Part shown: positions 48,343 through 56,221 of the stretch, piece by piece
How the letters are laid out: every line of letters starts with the position of its first letter
Numbering within the stretch: the stretch's first letter is position 1
Position numbers and translations under genes: made by a program
Notes under the pieces: model-generated
Databases searched by the model: none
What the model saw: the letters and a program-made list of their open reading frames with translations, nothing else
What the model was told of the DNA's origin: nothing
Assembly: GCF_030287445.1 (NCBI RefSeq)
Contig: NZ_JASVWB010000002.1
Span: forward strand, 3,906,001-3,970,000
Reading direction: 5' to 3'
DNA length: 64,000 nucleotides
Source: Streptomyces sp. ALI-76-A
Lineage (GTDB): Bacteria; Actinomycetota; Actinomycetes; Streptomycetales; Streptomycetaceae

Positions 48343-49155
48343 TCATCCCTCCTTGCGGGCGACCGCGAAGATCCGGCGGAAGGGGAAGGGCGTGCCGTGC
48401 GCACCGGCCGGATACGCCTCGCGCAGGGCGGTCCGGTAGGCGGCCAGGAACTCCTCGCGGGCCGGCGGGTCGTCGGCGAGCGCGGTGAGGACCGGGCGCA
48501 GTGCGGTGCCCTTCACCCAGTCCAGCACCGGGTCCTCACCGGTGAGCGGATGGATGTACGTCGTCTCCCACACGTCGGCGGCGCAGCCGAGGCCGGCCAG
48601 CCGCTCCAGGTAGTCCTCGGGGGCGAGCACGGCGTCGGTGTGCCGGAGGGTGCCGTCGAGGCGGTCCTTCCAGCGGGCGGAGCGGGCGAGTTCGCGCAGC
48701 AGCACCTGGCTCGGGGAGCCGAAGTTCCCCGGCACCTGGAAGGCGAGGGTGCCGCCCGCGGTCAGGCCCGCCACCCAGTCCGCGAACCGCTCCGCGTGCC
48801 CGGGGACCCACTGGAGCGTGGCGTTGCTGACGATCAGGTCGTACGGCCGCGCGGGCGTCCAGGTCCGTACGTCGGCGTGGGCGAAGTCGAGCCGGCCGCC
48901 GCCCGGGGTGGGCCCCTCGTGCTCGACGTGGGCCCGGTCGAGCATCTCGGGCGAGTTGTCGTACCCGGTGACGTGGGCCGCGGGCCAGCGGGCGGCGAGC
49001 AGGGCGGTCACGTTGCCGGGGCCGCAGCCGAGGTCGGCGATGCGGGGTGGGTCGGCCGGCAGGTCGGGGACGCGGGCGAGCAGGTCGGTGAAGGGGCGGG
49101 CGCGGTGGCCGGCGTGCCGCAGGTACTGGGCGGGGTCCCAGGTGGGGGCGGGCAT
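48343..49155 (-). CDS. tam: Trans-aconitate 2-methyltransferase
   Basis: 270 residues, ATG behind AGGAGG. The class I SAM fold is seen in IADLGCGPGNVTALLAARWP and YDNSPEMLD. The Tam-specific NATLQWVPGHAERF and ETTYIHPL motifs match the family that methylates trans-aconitate, an aconitase inhibitor. It is divergent from the MarR gene tamR, as in S. coelicolor, where TamR controls tam. Confidence 0.92.
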   Translation of the reverse strand: MPAPTWDPAQYLRHAGHRARPFTDLLARVPDLPADPPRIADLGCGPGNVTALLAARWPAAHVTGYDNSPEMLDRAHVEHEGPTPGGGRLDFAHADVRTWTPARPYDLIVSNATLQWVPGHAERFADWVAGLTAGGTLAFQVPGNFGSPSQVLLRELARSARWKDRLDGTLRHTDAVLAPEDYLERLAGLGCAADVWETTYIHPLTGEDPVLDWVKGTALRPVLTALADDPPAREEFLAAYRTALREAYPAGAHGTPFPFRRIFAVARKEG

Positions 49156-49216
49156 GAAGCCTCCTGGAGTGAGAGCCGTGCGCGAACGGTTGCTCAGCCT
49201 TCCCCGACATATAGCT

Positions 49217-49256
49217 CGACGTCAAGAGTCTTCACCTCAAGAGACTTCACGTCGAC
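49217..49256. promoter_or_regulatory. tam-tamR operator, tandem sites inside a dyad
   Basis: TCAAGAGTCTTCAC (49223-49236) and TCAAGAGACTTCAC (49238-49251) are 15-bp-spaced copies with internal AAGA/TCTT symmetry. TCGACGT (49217-49223) and ACGTCGA (49250-49256) form an outer dyad. A TACACT -10 just upstream of tamR suggests a leaderless tamR message. Confidence 0.7.
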
Positions 49257-49277
49257 ACAACCACTACACTGATCGAC

Positions 49278-49775
49278 ATGGAGGACGAGGTCGATCGGCT
49301 GGTCGCAGCATGGCGCCGGGAGCGCCCGGACCTCGACGTGGAGCCGCTGGAGGTGCTCAGCCGGGTGAGCAGACTGGCCCGGCACCTGGACCGGGCGCGC
49401 CGGCTGGCCTTCGCCGAGCACGGGCTGGAGCCCTGGGAGTTCGACGTGCTGACCGCGCTCCGGCGGGCGGGGACCCCGTATCAGCTCTCGCCGGGGCAGT
49501 TGCTGACGCAGACCCTGGTCACCTCGGGCACCATGACCAACCGCATCGACCGGCTGGCGAAGAAGGGCCTGGTGGAGCGGCTGCCCGACCCGAGCGACCG
49601 GCGGGGGGTGCTGGTCCGTCTCACTCCGGAGGGCCAGGACCGCGCGGACCAGGCCCTGGCCGGACTGCTGGACCAGGAGCGCGCGATCCTCGCGGAGCTG
49701 TCCCGCGCCCAGCGCGGTGAACTGGCGGGACTGCTGCGCCAGTTGACCGCGCCGTTCGACAACATTCCCGGCTGA
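49278..49775 (+). CDS. tamR: MarR-family regulator TamR
   Basis: 165 residues. The winged-helix core is complete (LEPWEFDVLTALRRAG, LTQTLVTSGTMTNRIDRLAKKG, DRRGVLVRLTPEG). Position and direction match S. coelicolor TamR, a MarR protein that responds to trans-aconitate and related TCA metabolites. It ends 12 bases from the convergent response-regulator gene with no terminator between. Confidence 0.85.
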   Translation: MEDEVDRLVAAWRRERPDLDVEPLEVLSRVSRLARHLDRARRLAFAEHGLEPWEFDVLTALRRAGTPYQLSPGQLLTQTLVTSGTMTNRIDRLAKKGLVERLPDPSDRRGVLVRLTPEGQDRADQALAGLLDQERAILAELSRAQRGELAGLLRQLTAPFDNIPG

Positions 49776-49787
49776 GGCGCCCGCCGC

Positions 49788-50561
49788 TCAGGCGCTGCTG
49801 CTCTCCTCCACCCCGATCCGGCCGACGGGACCCAGGTCGACCGGGCCCACGCCCGCTCGCCGCGCCAGCGCGACGGCGGCCAGGGTGGAGTGCACCCCGA
49901 GCTTGCCCAGGACGTTCTGCATGTGCGTCCGCACGGTGTGCGGCGACAGGAACAGCCGCTCGGCGACGGCCTTGCGGCCCAGCCCGGCGACCATGCACCG
50001 CAGCACCTCCCGCTCCCTGGGCGTGAGGGACTCCACGAGCCGCTCGCTCTCGGTGCGGTGCTTGCGGGCCGCCGTCAGCTCGCGCAGGACGCCGGTGAGC
50101 AGCGCGGGCGGCAGATGGGTCTCGTCGCGCAGGACTCCCCGGATGACGGTGAGCAGCCGGGACAGCGAGCAGTCCTTGGCGACCCACCCGCAGGCACCGG
50201 CCTGCAGGGCGAGCGCGGCCCGCCGCGGATCGTCCTTCTCGGCGAGCACCACGATCCGTACGCCGGGCTGCGCGGAACGCACCCCGACCACCAGTGAGAT
50301 GCCGTCGACGAGACCGTCCTCGTTGCCCGCCTGGACGGGTACGGCGGGCCGTACCCCGGGCACGTTGCCGCCCAGGTCGGCGTCGACGAGCAGGACGTCG
50401 AAGCGACGCCCCTCAGCCGCCGCGCGTTCCAGACTGCGCAGCGCGGCCGGACCGCTGCCCGCCGCGGAGACGTCCACGTCGGGCTCGGCGGCCAGGGCGG
50501 CGGCGAGCGACTCGGCGAAGATGCGATGGTCGTCGACGACCAGCACTCGGATGCGAACCAC
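49788..50561 (-). CDS. LuxR-type response regulator, orphan
   Basis: 257 residues from a GTG at 50561 behind GGAAGGGGG. The receiver domain has RVLVVDDH and FDVLLVDADLGG with a long loop after the phospho-acceptor Asp. The C-terminal LuxR helix-turn-helix is LTPREREVLRCMVAGLGRKA followed by SPHTVRTHMQNVLGKLGVHS. No kinase gene is adjacent; an orphan kinase lies at 36278-37591, but pairing is only a guess. Confidence 0.9.
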   Translation of the reverse strand: MVRIRVLVVDDHRIFAESLAAALAAEPDVDVSAAGSGPAALRSLERAAAEGRRFDVLLVDADLGGNVPGVRPAVPVQAGNEDGLVDGISLVVGVRSAQPGVRIVVLAEKDDPRRAALALQAGACGWVAKDCSLSRLLTVIRGVLRDETHLPPALLTGVLRELTAARKHRTESERLVESLTPREREVLRCMVAGLGRKAVAERLFLSPHTVRTHMQNVLGKLGVHSTLAAVALARRAGVGPVDLGPVGRIGVEESSSA

Positions 50562-50716
50562 GAAACCCCCTTCCCCAGGCTCCTGAAGAGCAGGGGATAC
50601 GCCGGAGAACGACGACGGAGCGGGCACGACGCCTGGGGATGCCGGAACCGCACGGCCGCCGCCGTGCAGAGACCGTTACCCCCACATCGGGCGTCGTACC
50701 CGACTGTCTCGCCCCC

Positions 50717-50748
50717 TGAACAGCACCGGCCCCCACCGGTGCTGTTCA
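50717..50748. repeat. 13-bp hairpin between divergent genes
   Basis: TGAACAGCACCGG (50717-50729) pairs with CCGGTGCTGTTCA (50736-50748). It lies between the leftward response-regulator gene and the rightward GNAT gene, where no terminator is needed, so it may be an operator or insulating terminator. Confidence 0.6.
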
Positions 50749-50823
50749 TCAGAGTACGGGCGGGGGGCGGGAGCGGAAGGCAATTTGCAGAACTGGCTGT
50801 CCGACGCGTTTATGGTGAGCCGC

Positions 50824-51267
50824 ATGTTTCGTATCGAGACAGAAGTCGACAAGGAGCGGCGTGATCTGCTCCGGACTCGGCTGCGGGAGACGAACACGGC
50901 CGCCTCCCCCGTCCTGCGCGCCCTGCGCGGCACCCCCGCCGCGCGTGAGGTCCCCCTGCACGTGTGGGCGCTGGACGGGACGGGCGCCCTGGCCGGCGGG
51001 CTGGTCGGCCACACCTGGGCGACCTGGCTGCACGTGGCTCACCTGTGGGTCGACGAGCGGCACCGCGGCTCGGGGCTCGGCTCCCGGCTGCTGGCCCGGG
51101 CCGAACGGGTGGCCCGCGACCAGCGGGACTGTTCGGCCGTACGCCTGGAGACCTGGGACTTCCAGGCGCCGCGGTTCTACCAGAGGCGGGGCTACGAGGT
51201 GGTGTGCGTGATCCCCGGCTATCCGCCGGGAATCACGGAATACACGCTCGTCAAGCGGTGGCGGTGA
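50824..51267 (+). CDS. GNAT-family N-acetyltransferase
   Basis: 147 residues. It has the GNAT core: HVAHLWVDERHRGSGLGSRLL (acetyl-CoA-binding R/Q-x-x-G-x-G/A as RGSGLG), AVRLETWDFQAPRFYQRRGYEV. Substrate unknown. TATGGT seven bases before the ATG suggests a leaderless message; the longer frame from 50785 has no ribosome-binding site. Its stop is one base from the convergent enoyl-CoA hydratase stop. Confidence 0.87.
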   Translation: MFRIETEVDKERRDLLRTRLRETNTAASPVLRALRGTPAAREVPLHVWALDGTGALAGGLVGHTWATWLHVAHLWVDERHRGSGLGSRLLARAERVARDQRDCSAVRLETWDFQAPRFYQRRGYEVVCVIPGYPPGITEYTLVKRWR

Positions 51268-51268
51268 G

Positions 51269-52048
51269 TCAGGGCCGGGTGCCCCCTCGGTGGGTCTCGG
51301 CCACGACCGCCGCCATCAGTTCGGCTTCGAGGACCGAGGCGTCGGCCAGCATCGTGGCGGCGCTGTAGGAGTTCAGCAGGGTCTTGGTGACCCGCAGGGC
51401 GGCGAGCGGCCGTCGGACGATGGGGTTGGCCCAGGCTGTCGTCGCCGCGTCGATCTTCTCGGCGGGCACGACCTTGTGCAGCAGCGAGAGGGACAGGGCT
51501 TCCTGAGCGTCGACGGCACGGCCCGTGAGGACGAGTTCCCGGGCGCGCGCGGTGCCGACCTCGTTGATCAGCCGGGGCAGGATCCCGGCCCAGGCCGTCG
51601 GCAGTCCGAGCGCGAGTTCGGGCAGCCGGAAGCTCGCGTCCTGACTGCCGACGCGCAGGTCGCAGGCGATCGCCAGGCCGAGCCCGGCGCCCACCGCCCG
51701 GCCGTGGACCTGGGCGATGGTCACCGCCGGATTGCCGGTGAGGGCTTCGTAGACGCGCCGGGCCTTGATCCCGGAGACGCGCTGGCGCTGGGCCGCCGGA
51801 TCCGTCAGCACGAACTCGGCGCGGTCACCGCCGAGACAGAAGTCGTCCCCGGCACCGGACAGCACGACCACGCGCACGTCGGGGCCCTGGTGGTCCAGGA
51901 CGGCCCGCAGGTCGTCCAGCATCGCGTCGGTGACGACGTTGCCCGGTTCAGGGCCGCTGAGTTCGATGGACAGGACAGCCCCCCGCTGGTGGACCCGCAG
52001 GGTCTTCAGCGAGAGGTCTGGGCGCGCGGGGGGCGGCAGGGTCGTCAT
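51269..52048 (-). CDS. Enoyl-CoA hydratase/isomerase-family protein
   Basis: 259 residues. The crotonase fold is seen in VVLSGAGDDFCLGGDRAEF (oxyanion hole), VTIAQVHGRAVGAGLGLAIACDLRVG and the LPTAWAGILPRLINEVG segment. Its N-terminal 100 bases overlap the 3' end of the P450 gene in another frame, and the overlapped part (VLSIELSGPEPGNVVTDAMLD) is required by the fold, so the overlap is real. It is the last gene of the conservon operon; its role there is unknown. Confidence 0.85.
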   Translation of the reverse strand: MTTLPPPARPDLSLKTLRVHQRGAVLSIELSGPEPGNVVTDAMLDDLRAVLDHQGPDVRVVVLSGAGDDFCLGGDRAEFVLTDPAAQRQRVSGIKARRVYEALTGNPAVTIAQVHGRAVGAGLGLAIACDLRVGSQDASFRLPELALGLPTAWAGILPRLINEVGTARARELVLTGRAVDAQEALSLSLLHKVVPAEKIDAATTAWANPIVRRPLAALRVTKTLLNSYSAATMLADASVLEAELMAAVVAETHRGGTRP

Positions 52049-53312
52049 CCGTGGTCACTTTCAACGAGGTCACGCGGCGGAACACCATACGAGGCGCGTA
52101 GGTGGGGACGGACACCGGGCGCAGCGTCTGGAAACGATTCAGCAGGGCGGTCAGCAGCGAACGGCCCTCGAGCCGGGCGAGGCCCGCTCCGAGGCAGTAG
52201 TGGATGCCCCCGCCGAAGGCCATGTGACTGCTGTCGCGCAGGATGTCGAAGCGGTACGGGTCCTCGTGGCGCCGCGGGTCGTGGGCGGCCGCCCCGTACA
52301 TCACGTGGACCATCTGGTCCTTGGCGATCGGGGTGCCGGCCAGGACGGTGTCGGCGGCGGCGATCCGGCTGTTGACGTGGACGGGAGGGTCGTAGCGCAG
52401 CGTCTCCTCGACCGCGTCCTCGACGTGCTCGGGGTGCTCGCGCAGCCAGTTCCACGCGGCGCCGCCGTCCCGGGTCAGCAGCCAGACCGCGTTGGTCATC
52501 AGGGTCGCCGAGGTCTCCAGGGACGCGACCGCGATGAACATGACCAGGTCGAAGACGGTCTGGTCGGCGGCTGCCGGGTCGCCCGGGAACTGCTCGTCCC
52601 AGTACCGGATCCAGTGGGAGATCGGGTCGTCGCCCGGGGCTTCCCGGCGTTCCCGGATGAGACCGGTGAAGAACACCCGCATCTCCTCGGTCGCCTGGGC
52701 GGAGACGGCCAGTTCGGTCTTCGTGGGCAGGAGTTCCTGCGAATGGACCTGCCGGTGAGTGAAGTCCAGCATGTGCGCGTGGTGCCGGGCGGGGATGTCG
52801 AGCCACTCGCCGGTGGCGAGGACGGGGAGCTGGTCACCGACGACGGTGACGAAGTCGGCCTCCCCGTCGTCGCGTATTCGGTCGGCCAGCTCGTCCACGA
52901 TCCGCCGGGCGTGGACCGCGACCCGGGGCGCCAGCGACGCGAGGGTGTTCCGGTCGAACAGGTTGCCCAGGCCCCGGCGTTGACACGTGTGGTCCGGCGC
53001 GTTGAGCCGGAACAGGGTCCGGCTCATCGCCTGGGCGGCGGGCGCCTGCCAGCGCTCGGACGGGGGCTGTCTGGCCTGCCAGGCGAGGTCCGGTACGAGC
53101 CAGTTCCTGCCGCGCAGGACCTGGTCACAGGCGTCGTAGCCGGTGACCAGGTAGCCGCCCCACGGAGCGGGCAGGACGTCGCCCAGGGAACGCATCTGCT
53201 CCCACACGGGCCAGGGGTTGCTCTGGCCCTCGGGTGAACGCAGGCGTCGGAGAAGGGAGATGACGGCTCGACGGTCTGTGGTGGTGCCGCTTATGTCGCC
53301 AACTGCGGTCAC
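51948..53312 (-). CDS. Cytochrome P450, CYP154-like position in conservon
   Basis: 454 residues from a GTG behind AAAGGAG. The K-helix ExxR is intact (ETLR in EETLRYDPP, about 301) and the haem ligand lies in FGGGIHYCLGAG (Cys about 372). The I-helix reads VASLETSATL instead of the usual AGxE/DT. In Streptomyces conservons a conventional P450 often follows a CYP157-type one, and this is the conventional partner. The C-terminal tail is Pro/Arg-rich and ends in VHRTQRP. Confidence 0.88.
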   Translation of the reverse strand: MTAVGDISGTTTDRRAVISLLRRLRSPEGQSNPWPVWEQMRSLGDVLPAPWGGYLVTGYDACDQVLRGRNWLVPDLAWQARQPPSERWQAPAAQAMSRTLFRLNAPDHTCQRRGLGNLFDRNTLASLAPRVAVHARRIVDELADRIRDDGEADFVTVVGDQLPVLATGEWLDIPARHHAHMLDFTHRQVHSQELLPTKTELAVSAQATEEMRVFFTGLIRERREAPGDDPISHWIRYWDEQFPGDPAAADQTVFDLVMFIAVASLETSATLMTNAVWLLTRDGGAAWNWLREHPEHVEDAVEETLRYDPPVHVNSRIAAADTVLAGTPIAKDQMVHVMYGAAAHDPRRHEDPYRFDILRDSSHMAFGGGIHYCLGAGLARLEGRSLLTALLNRFQTLRPVSVPTYAPRMVFRRVTSLKVTTDDDPAAPRAPRPLAEDPAGPPAGGCPVHRTQRP

Positions 53313-53453
53313 GCGGAGCTCCTTTGTGGCCGGGCGTTACCGTTACTGGCGGAATCTACCCTTCCCCTCTCCGGCGCCATGCGCCGCTACGTGTTGCTCC
53401 CGTCACATGCCGTGTGGCCGATTCCCGGTTTACGCACGGTAGTTGTTGTTCCG

Positions 53454-54815
53454 TCAGACGCGGAAGAGGTCGACCAGGGTGCTCCAGAAGCCCCGCTTGG
53501 GCGCCGGCTGCTCCTGCCGTACGGGCTCGGGGGCGGGCATCGCGCCCGGCTGCTCGGGCTGCTCGGGCTGCTGCCGGGGGGCGGCGCTCTGCAGGGCCGA
53601 GACCATGCGGGTGGCCGGGGTCGGGCTGAACCGCACGGGCAGCGCGGCCAGCGCGTGCTGGAACGGCCCCGGACGCCACCGCAGGTCCTCGTCCGCCACC
53701 GCCAGGGTGAGGTCGGGCAGCGCGTTGAGGATCCGCTCGATGGCGGTGATCGTGATGATCAGCGCCGGGTCCTTGGCGGGACAGGCGTGCGGGCCCGCTC
53801 CCCATGCCAGGTGCGCGCCCTTGTTGCGGTTCTCGCGGGCCTCCTTGAGGGCGGGGTCGCTGTTGGCGCCGGCGAAGCTGATGACGACCGGCGAGTTCGC
53901 CTCGACGATCACCCCGCCGAGGTCGACGTCCTGCACCGGGTAGTGCGTGGCGTAGTTGGCCAGGGGCGGGTTGTTCCACAGGATGTGGTCGATGGCCTCC
54001 TCGACCAGCATGCCGGAGCCGCCCGAGCCCTCCTCCTTCAGCAGCAGGTGCAGGGCGTGCCCGATGAGGTTGCGCTGGGGTTCGAAGCCGGCGCCCATCA
54101 GCACGACGAGCTCGTCCTTCAGCTCCTCGTCGGTGAGGCCCGCGGAGTGCTGGATCAGCCAGGAGGTCATGTCGTCGCCGGGGCGGCGGCGCTTGACGGA
54201 GATCAGCTCCATCAGGCCCGCGGTCAGCTCCTCGTTGGCACGCTGCACGTCGATGCCGTCGAAGAGGGCCGACAGGGAGAGCGTCAGGGTGTCGCCGATG
54301 TCGGCCGGGCAGCCGAAGAGCTTGTTGAACAGCAGCAGCGGCAGCATCTTGGCGTAGTCGTTGATCAGGTCGGCGCGGCCGCGCTCGCTGAACTGGTCGA
54401 TGAGGAAGTCGGCGATCGGCTCGACGTCCCGGCGCAGCCGGGTGGTGTTGAGCCGGTCGAAGCTCGCGGTGATGGCCTGGCGCAGCCTCAGGTGCACGGC
54501 ACCGTCGGTGAACAGGCAGTTGGGCCGGTAGGCCATCATCGGCAGGATCGGGCTGTCCAGGGGCACGCGGCCCTCGTTCAGCGCCTTCCAGCGGCGGGCG
54601 TCACGCGGGAACAGGGTGGGGTTCTGCAGCACCCTCAGGGCCGTCTCGTGTTCGACGACCAGGGTGGCGTCCACGCCGGGCGCGAGCTCCACGGGTCCGG
54701 CGGGACCGTGGGCCCGCACGTACTCGTAGATCTGCTGCGGGTCGGCGGTGAAGGTGCCGTCGAACATGGGGCATCTGGCGCCGGTGGTGGCGGCCGGCGA
54801 GTGGTGAGTGTCCAC
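53454..54815 (-). CDS. cvnE: Conservon cytochrome P450, CYP157-like, without ExxR
   Basis: 453 residues from a GTG at 54815 behind AAAGGA. The haem motif is present (WGAGPHACPAKDPA, Cys about 343). The K-helix, usually ExxR, reads AIDHILWNNPP (about 272-282), with Trp in place of Arg; this is the hallmark of the CYP157 family, in which EQSLW is described. The C-terminus adds a Pro/Gln/Glu-rich linker and the basic amphipathic end KRGFWSTLVDLFRV. It follows cvnA-D and probably acts in the same signalling complex. Confidence 0.85.
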   Translation of the reverse strand: MDTHHSPAATTGARCPMFDGTFTADPQQIYEYVRAHGPAGPVELAPGVDATLVVEHETALRVLQNPTLFPRDARRWKALNEGRVPLDSPILPMMAYRPNCLFTDGAVHLRLRQAITASFDRLNTTRLRRDVEPIADFLIDQFSERGRADLINDYAKMLPLLLFNKLFGCPADIGDTLTLSLSALFDGIDVQRANEELTAGLMELISVKRRRPGDDMTSWLIQHSAGLTDEELKDELVVLMGAGFEPQRNLIGHALHLLLKEEGSGGSGMLVEEAIDHILWNNPPLANYATHYPVQDVDLGGVIVEANSPVVISFAGANSDPALKEARENRNKGAHLAWGAGPHACPAKDPALIITITAIERILNALPDLTLAVADEDLRWRPGPFQHALAALPVRFSPTPATRMVSALQSAAPRQQPEQPEQPGAMPAPEPVRQEQPAPKRGFWSTLVDLFRV

Positions 54816-54868
54816 GGGGGAGTCCTTTGCGGGCCGGGGCCTGGCGGCCCGGCCGGGGAGGGAGTGGA

Positions 54869-55474
54869 TCAGGCCGCGCGATCGAGCAGGTGGCGGACCA
54901 GTGCGATCAGCGCGTTCGCGGACGACCGCTGGTCGCGGGCGTCGCAGTAGACGACGGGGGTGTCGGGCAGCAGGTCGAGGGCCTCGCGGATCTCCGCCTC
55001 GTCGAAGTGCTGCTGCGCGTTGAAGGTGTTGACGGCGATGGCGTACTCGAGCCCGTACTCGTCGATCAGGTCGATGACCGGGAACGTCTCCTCCAGCCGG
55101 GCGGGGTCGACCAGCAGCAGCGCGCCGAGCGCGCCGCGGGCCATGTCCTCCCACAGCTGCATGAAGCGCTGCTGTCCGGGCGTGCCGAACAGGTAGAGCA
55201 CGAGTTCCTCGGTCAGCGTCAGCCGGCCGAAGTCCAGGGCCACCGTGGTGGTGACCTTGTCCGGTACGCCCCGCAGGTCGTCCACGTGCACGGACGCCTG
55301 CGTCATCTTCTCCTCCGTCCGCAGCGGCGTGATCTCCGACAGCGAGCCGATGAAGGTGGTCTTGCCCACCGCGAAATGACCCACGACCAGGATCTTGGCG
55401 GCGGTGGTCACCGCGTCGGAGAGGTAGATCGTGCCGTTCGCGGTCGTCTCAGACGATGAGGGTTTCGAGTCCAT
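54869..55474 (-). CDS. cvnD: Conservon small GTPase CvnD
   Basis: 201 residues. G1 loop GHFAVGKTT (about 32-40), G3 FGTPGQQ and the degenerate G4 NTFN mark the Streptomyces conservon GTPase family (MglA-like). It starts 26 bases inside the 3' end of cvnC. It presumably switches the conservon complex in response to the CvnA sensor. Confidence 0.9.
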   Translation of the reverse strand: MDSKPSSSETTANGTIYLSDAVTTAAKILVVGHFAVGKTTFIGSLSEITPLRTEEKMTQASVHVDDLRGVPDKVTTTVALDFGRLTLTEELVLYLFGTPGQQRFMQLWEDMARGALGALLLVDPARLEETFPVIDLIDEYGLEYAIAVNTFNAQQHFDEAEIREALDLLPDTPVVYCDARDQRSSANALIALVRHLLDRAA

Positions 55475-55823
55475 GCAGAACCTTCTCGAGGGTCTCTCGG
55501 TCAGCGAGCTGGGCGCGGGCGGGTTCGGAGCGGCGCAGCAGGTGTCCCTGTTCGGCCAGATCGGTCAGCAGCAGCCGGGCCACGCCCACCGGCAGTCCCA
55601 GATGGCCGGCCACCTCCGCCACGGACAGGTAGCCGCCCCCGCACAGTTCCCAGATGGCCCGTACCTCGGGGCCCGCCCCGAGCGGCAGCTCGCGGTCGGG
55701 AGCCAGGGTGACCAGGGTGTGCAGTGCCAGGTCGTCCGCCGACGGCAGCCGCCGGCCGCCGGTGATGACGTAGGACCGGACGAAGTCGCTGGTGACCGGC
55801 GCTTCCTCGCCGGGGCTGGTCAT
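55449..55823 (-). CDS. cvnC: Conservon DUF742 protein CvnC
   Basis: 124 residues. The DUF742 pattern is clear: FVRSYVITGGR near the start, ALHTLVTLAPD, ELCGGGYLSVAEVAGHLGLPVGVARLLLTDLAEQGHL. This is a winged-helix-like fold. ATG 55823 overlaps the cvnB stop as ATGA. Confidence 0.9.
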   Translation of the reverse strand: MTSPGEEAPVTSDFVRSYVITGGRRLPSADDLALHTLVTLAPDRELPLGAGPEVRAIWELCGGGYLSVAEVAGHLGLPVGVARLLLTDLAEQGHLLRRSEPARAQLADRETLEKVLHGLETLIV

Positions 55824-56221
55824 GCGTCGGCACCGGCGTTCAGGCGGGGCGCCGCGCTCATCGCCTCGCGCAGCGCGCTCACGGTCTTCTGCATCCGGAA
55901 GGACACGGCCTCCATGTCGACGTCCAGAGCCGCCGACACGGCCAGATAGGCCCCGCTGCCCGCGGCGACCAGGAAGATCCAGCCGCCGTCGTACTCGACC
56001 AGCGTCTGCTTCCAGGTGCCGTGTCCGCCGTCCACGAAGCCGGCCACGGCCCGGCACAGCGACTGGATGGAGCTCATCGCGGCGGCGTTCTTCTCCGCCT
56101 CGTCACGGCTGATGTCGTCGGAGCGCTGCATCAGCAGGCCGTCCGCGGAGACGAGGATCGCATGACGGGCCCCGCGCACCTCGAGCACGCCGTTCAGCAC
56201 CCACGACAGGTCGGCATTCAC
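55820..56221 (-). CDS. cvnB: Conservon roadblock/LC7 protein CvnB
   Basis: 133 residues from a GTG at 56221 overlapping the cvnA stop (GTGA). LSWVLNGVLEVRGARHAILVSADGLLM and KQTLVEYDGGWIFLVAAGSGAYLAV are typical of roadblock/LC7 proteins, which act as regulators of MglA-like GTPases. Confidence 0.9.
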   Translation of the reverse strand: MNADLSWVLNGVLEVRGARHAILVSADGLLMQRSDDISRDEAEKNAAAMSSIQSLCRAVAGFVDGGHGTWKQTLVEYDGGWIFLVAAGSGAYLAVSAALDVDMEAVSFRMQKTVSALREAMSAAPRLNAGADA

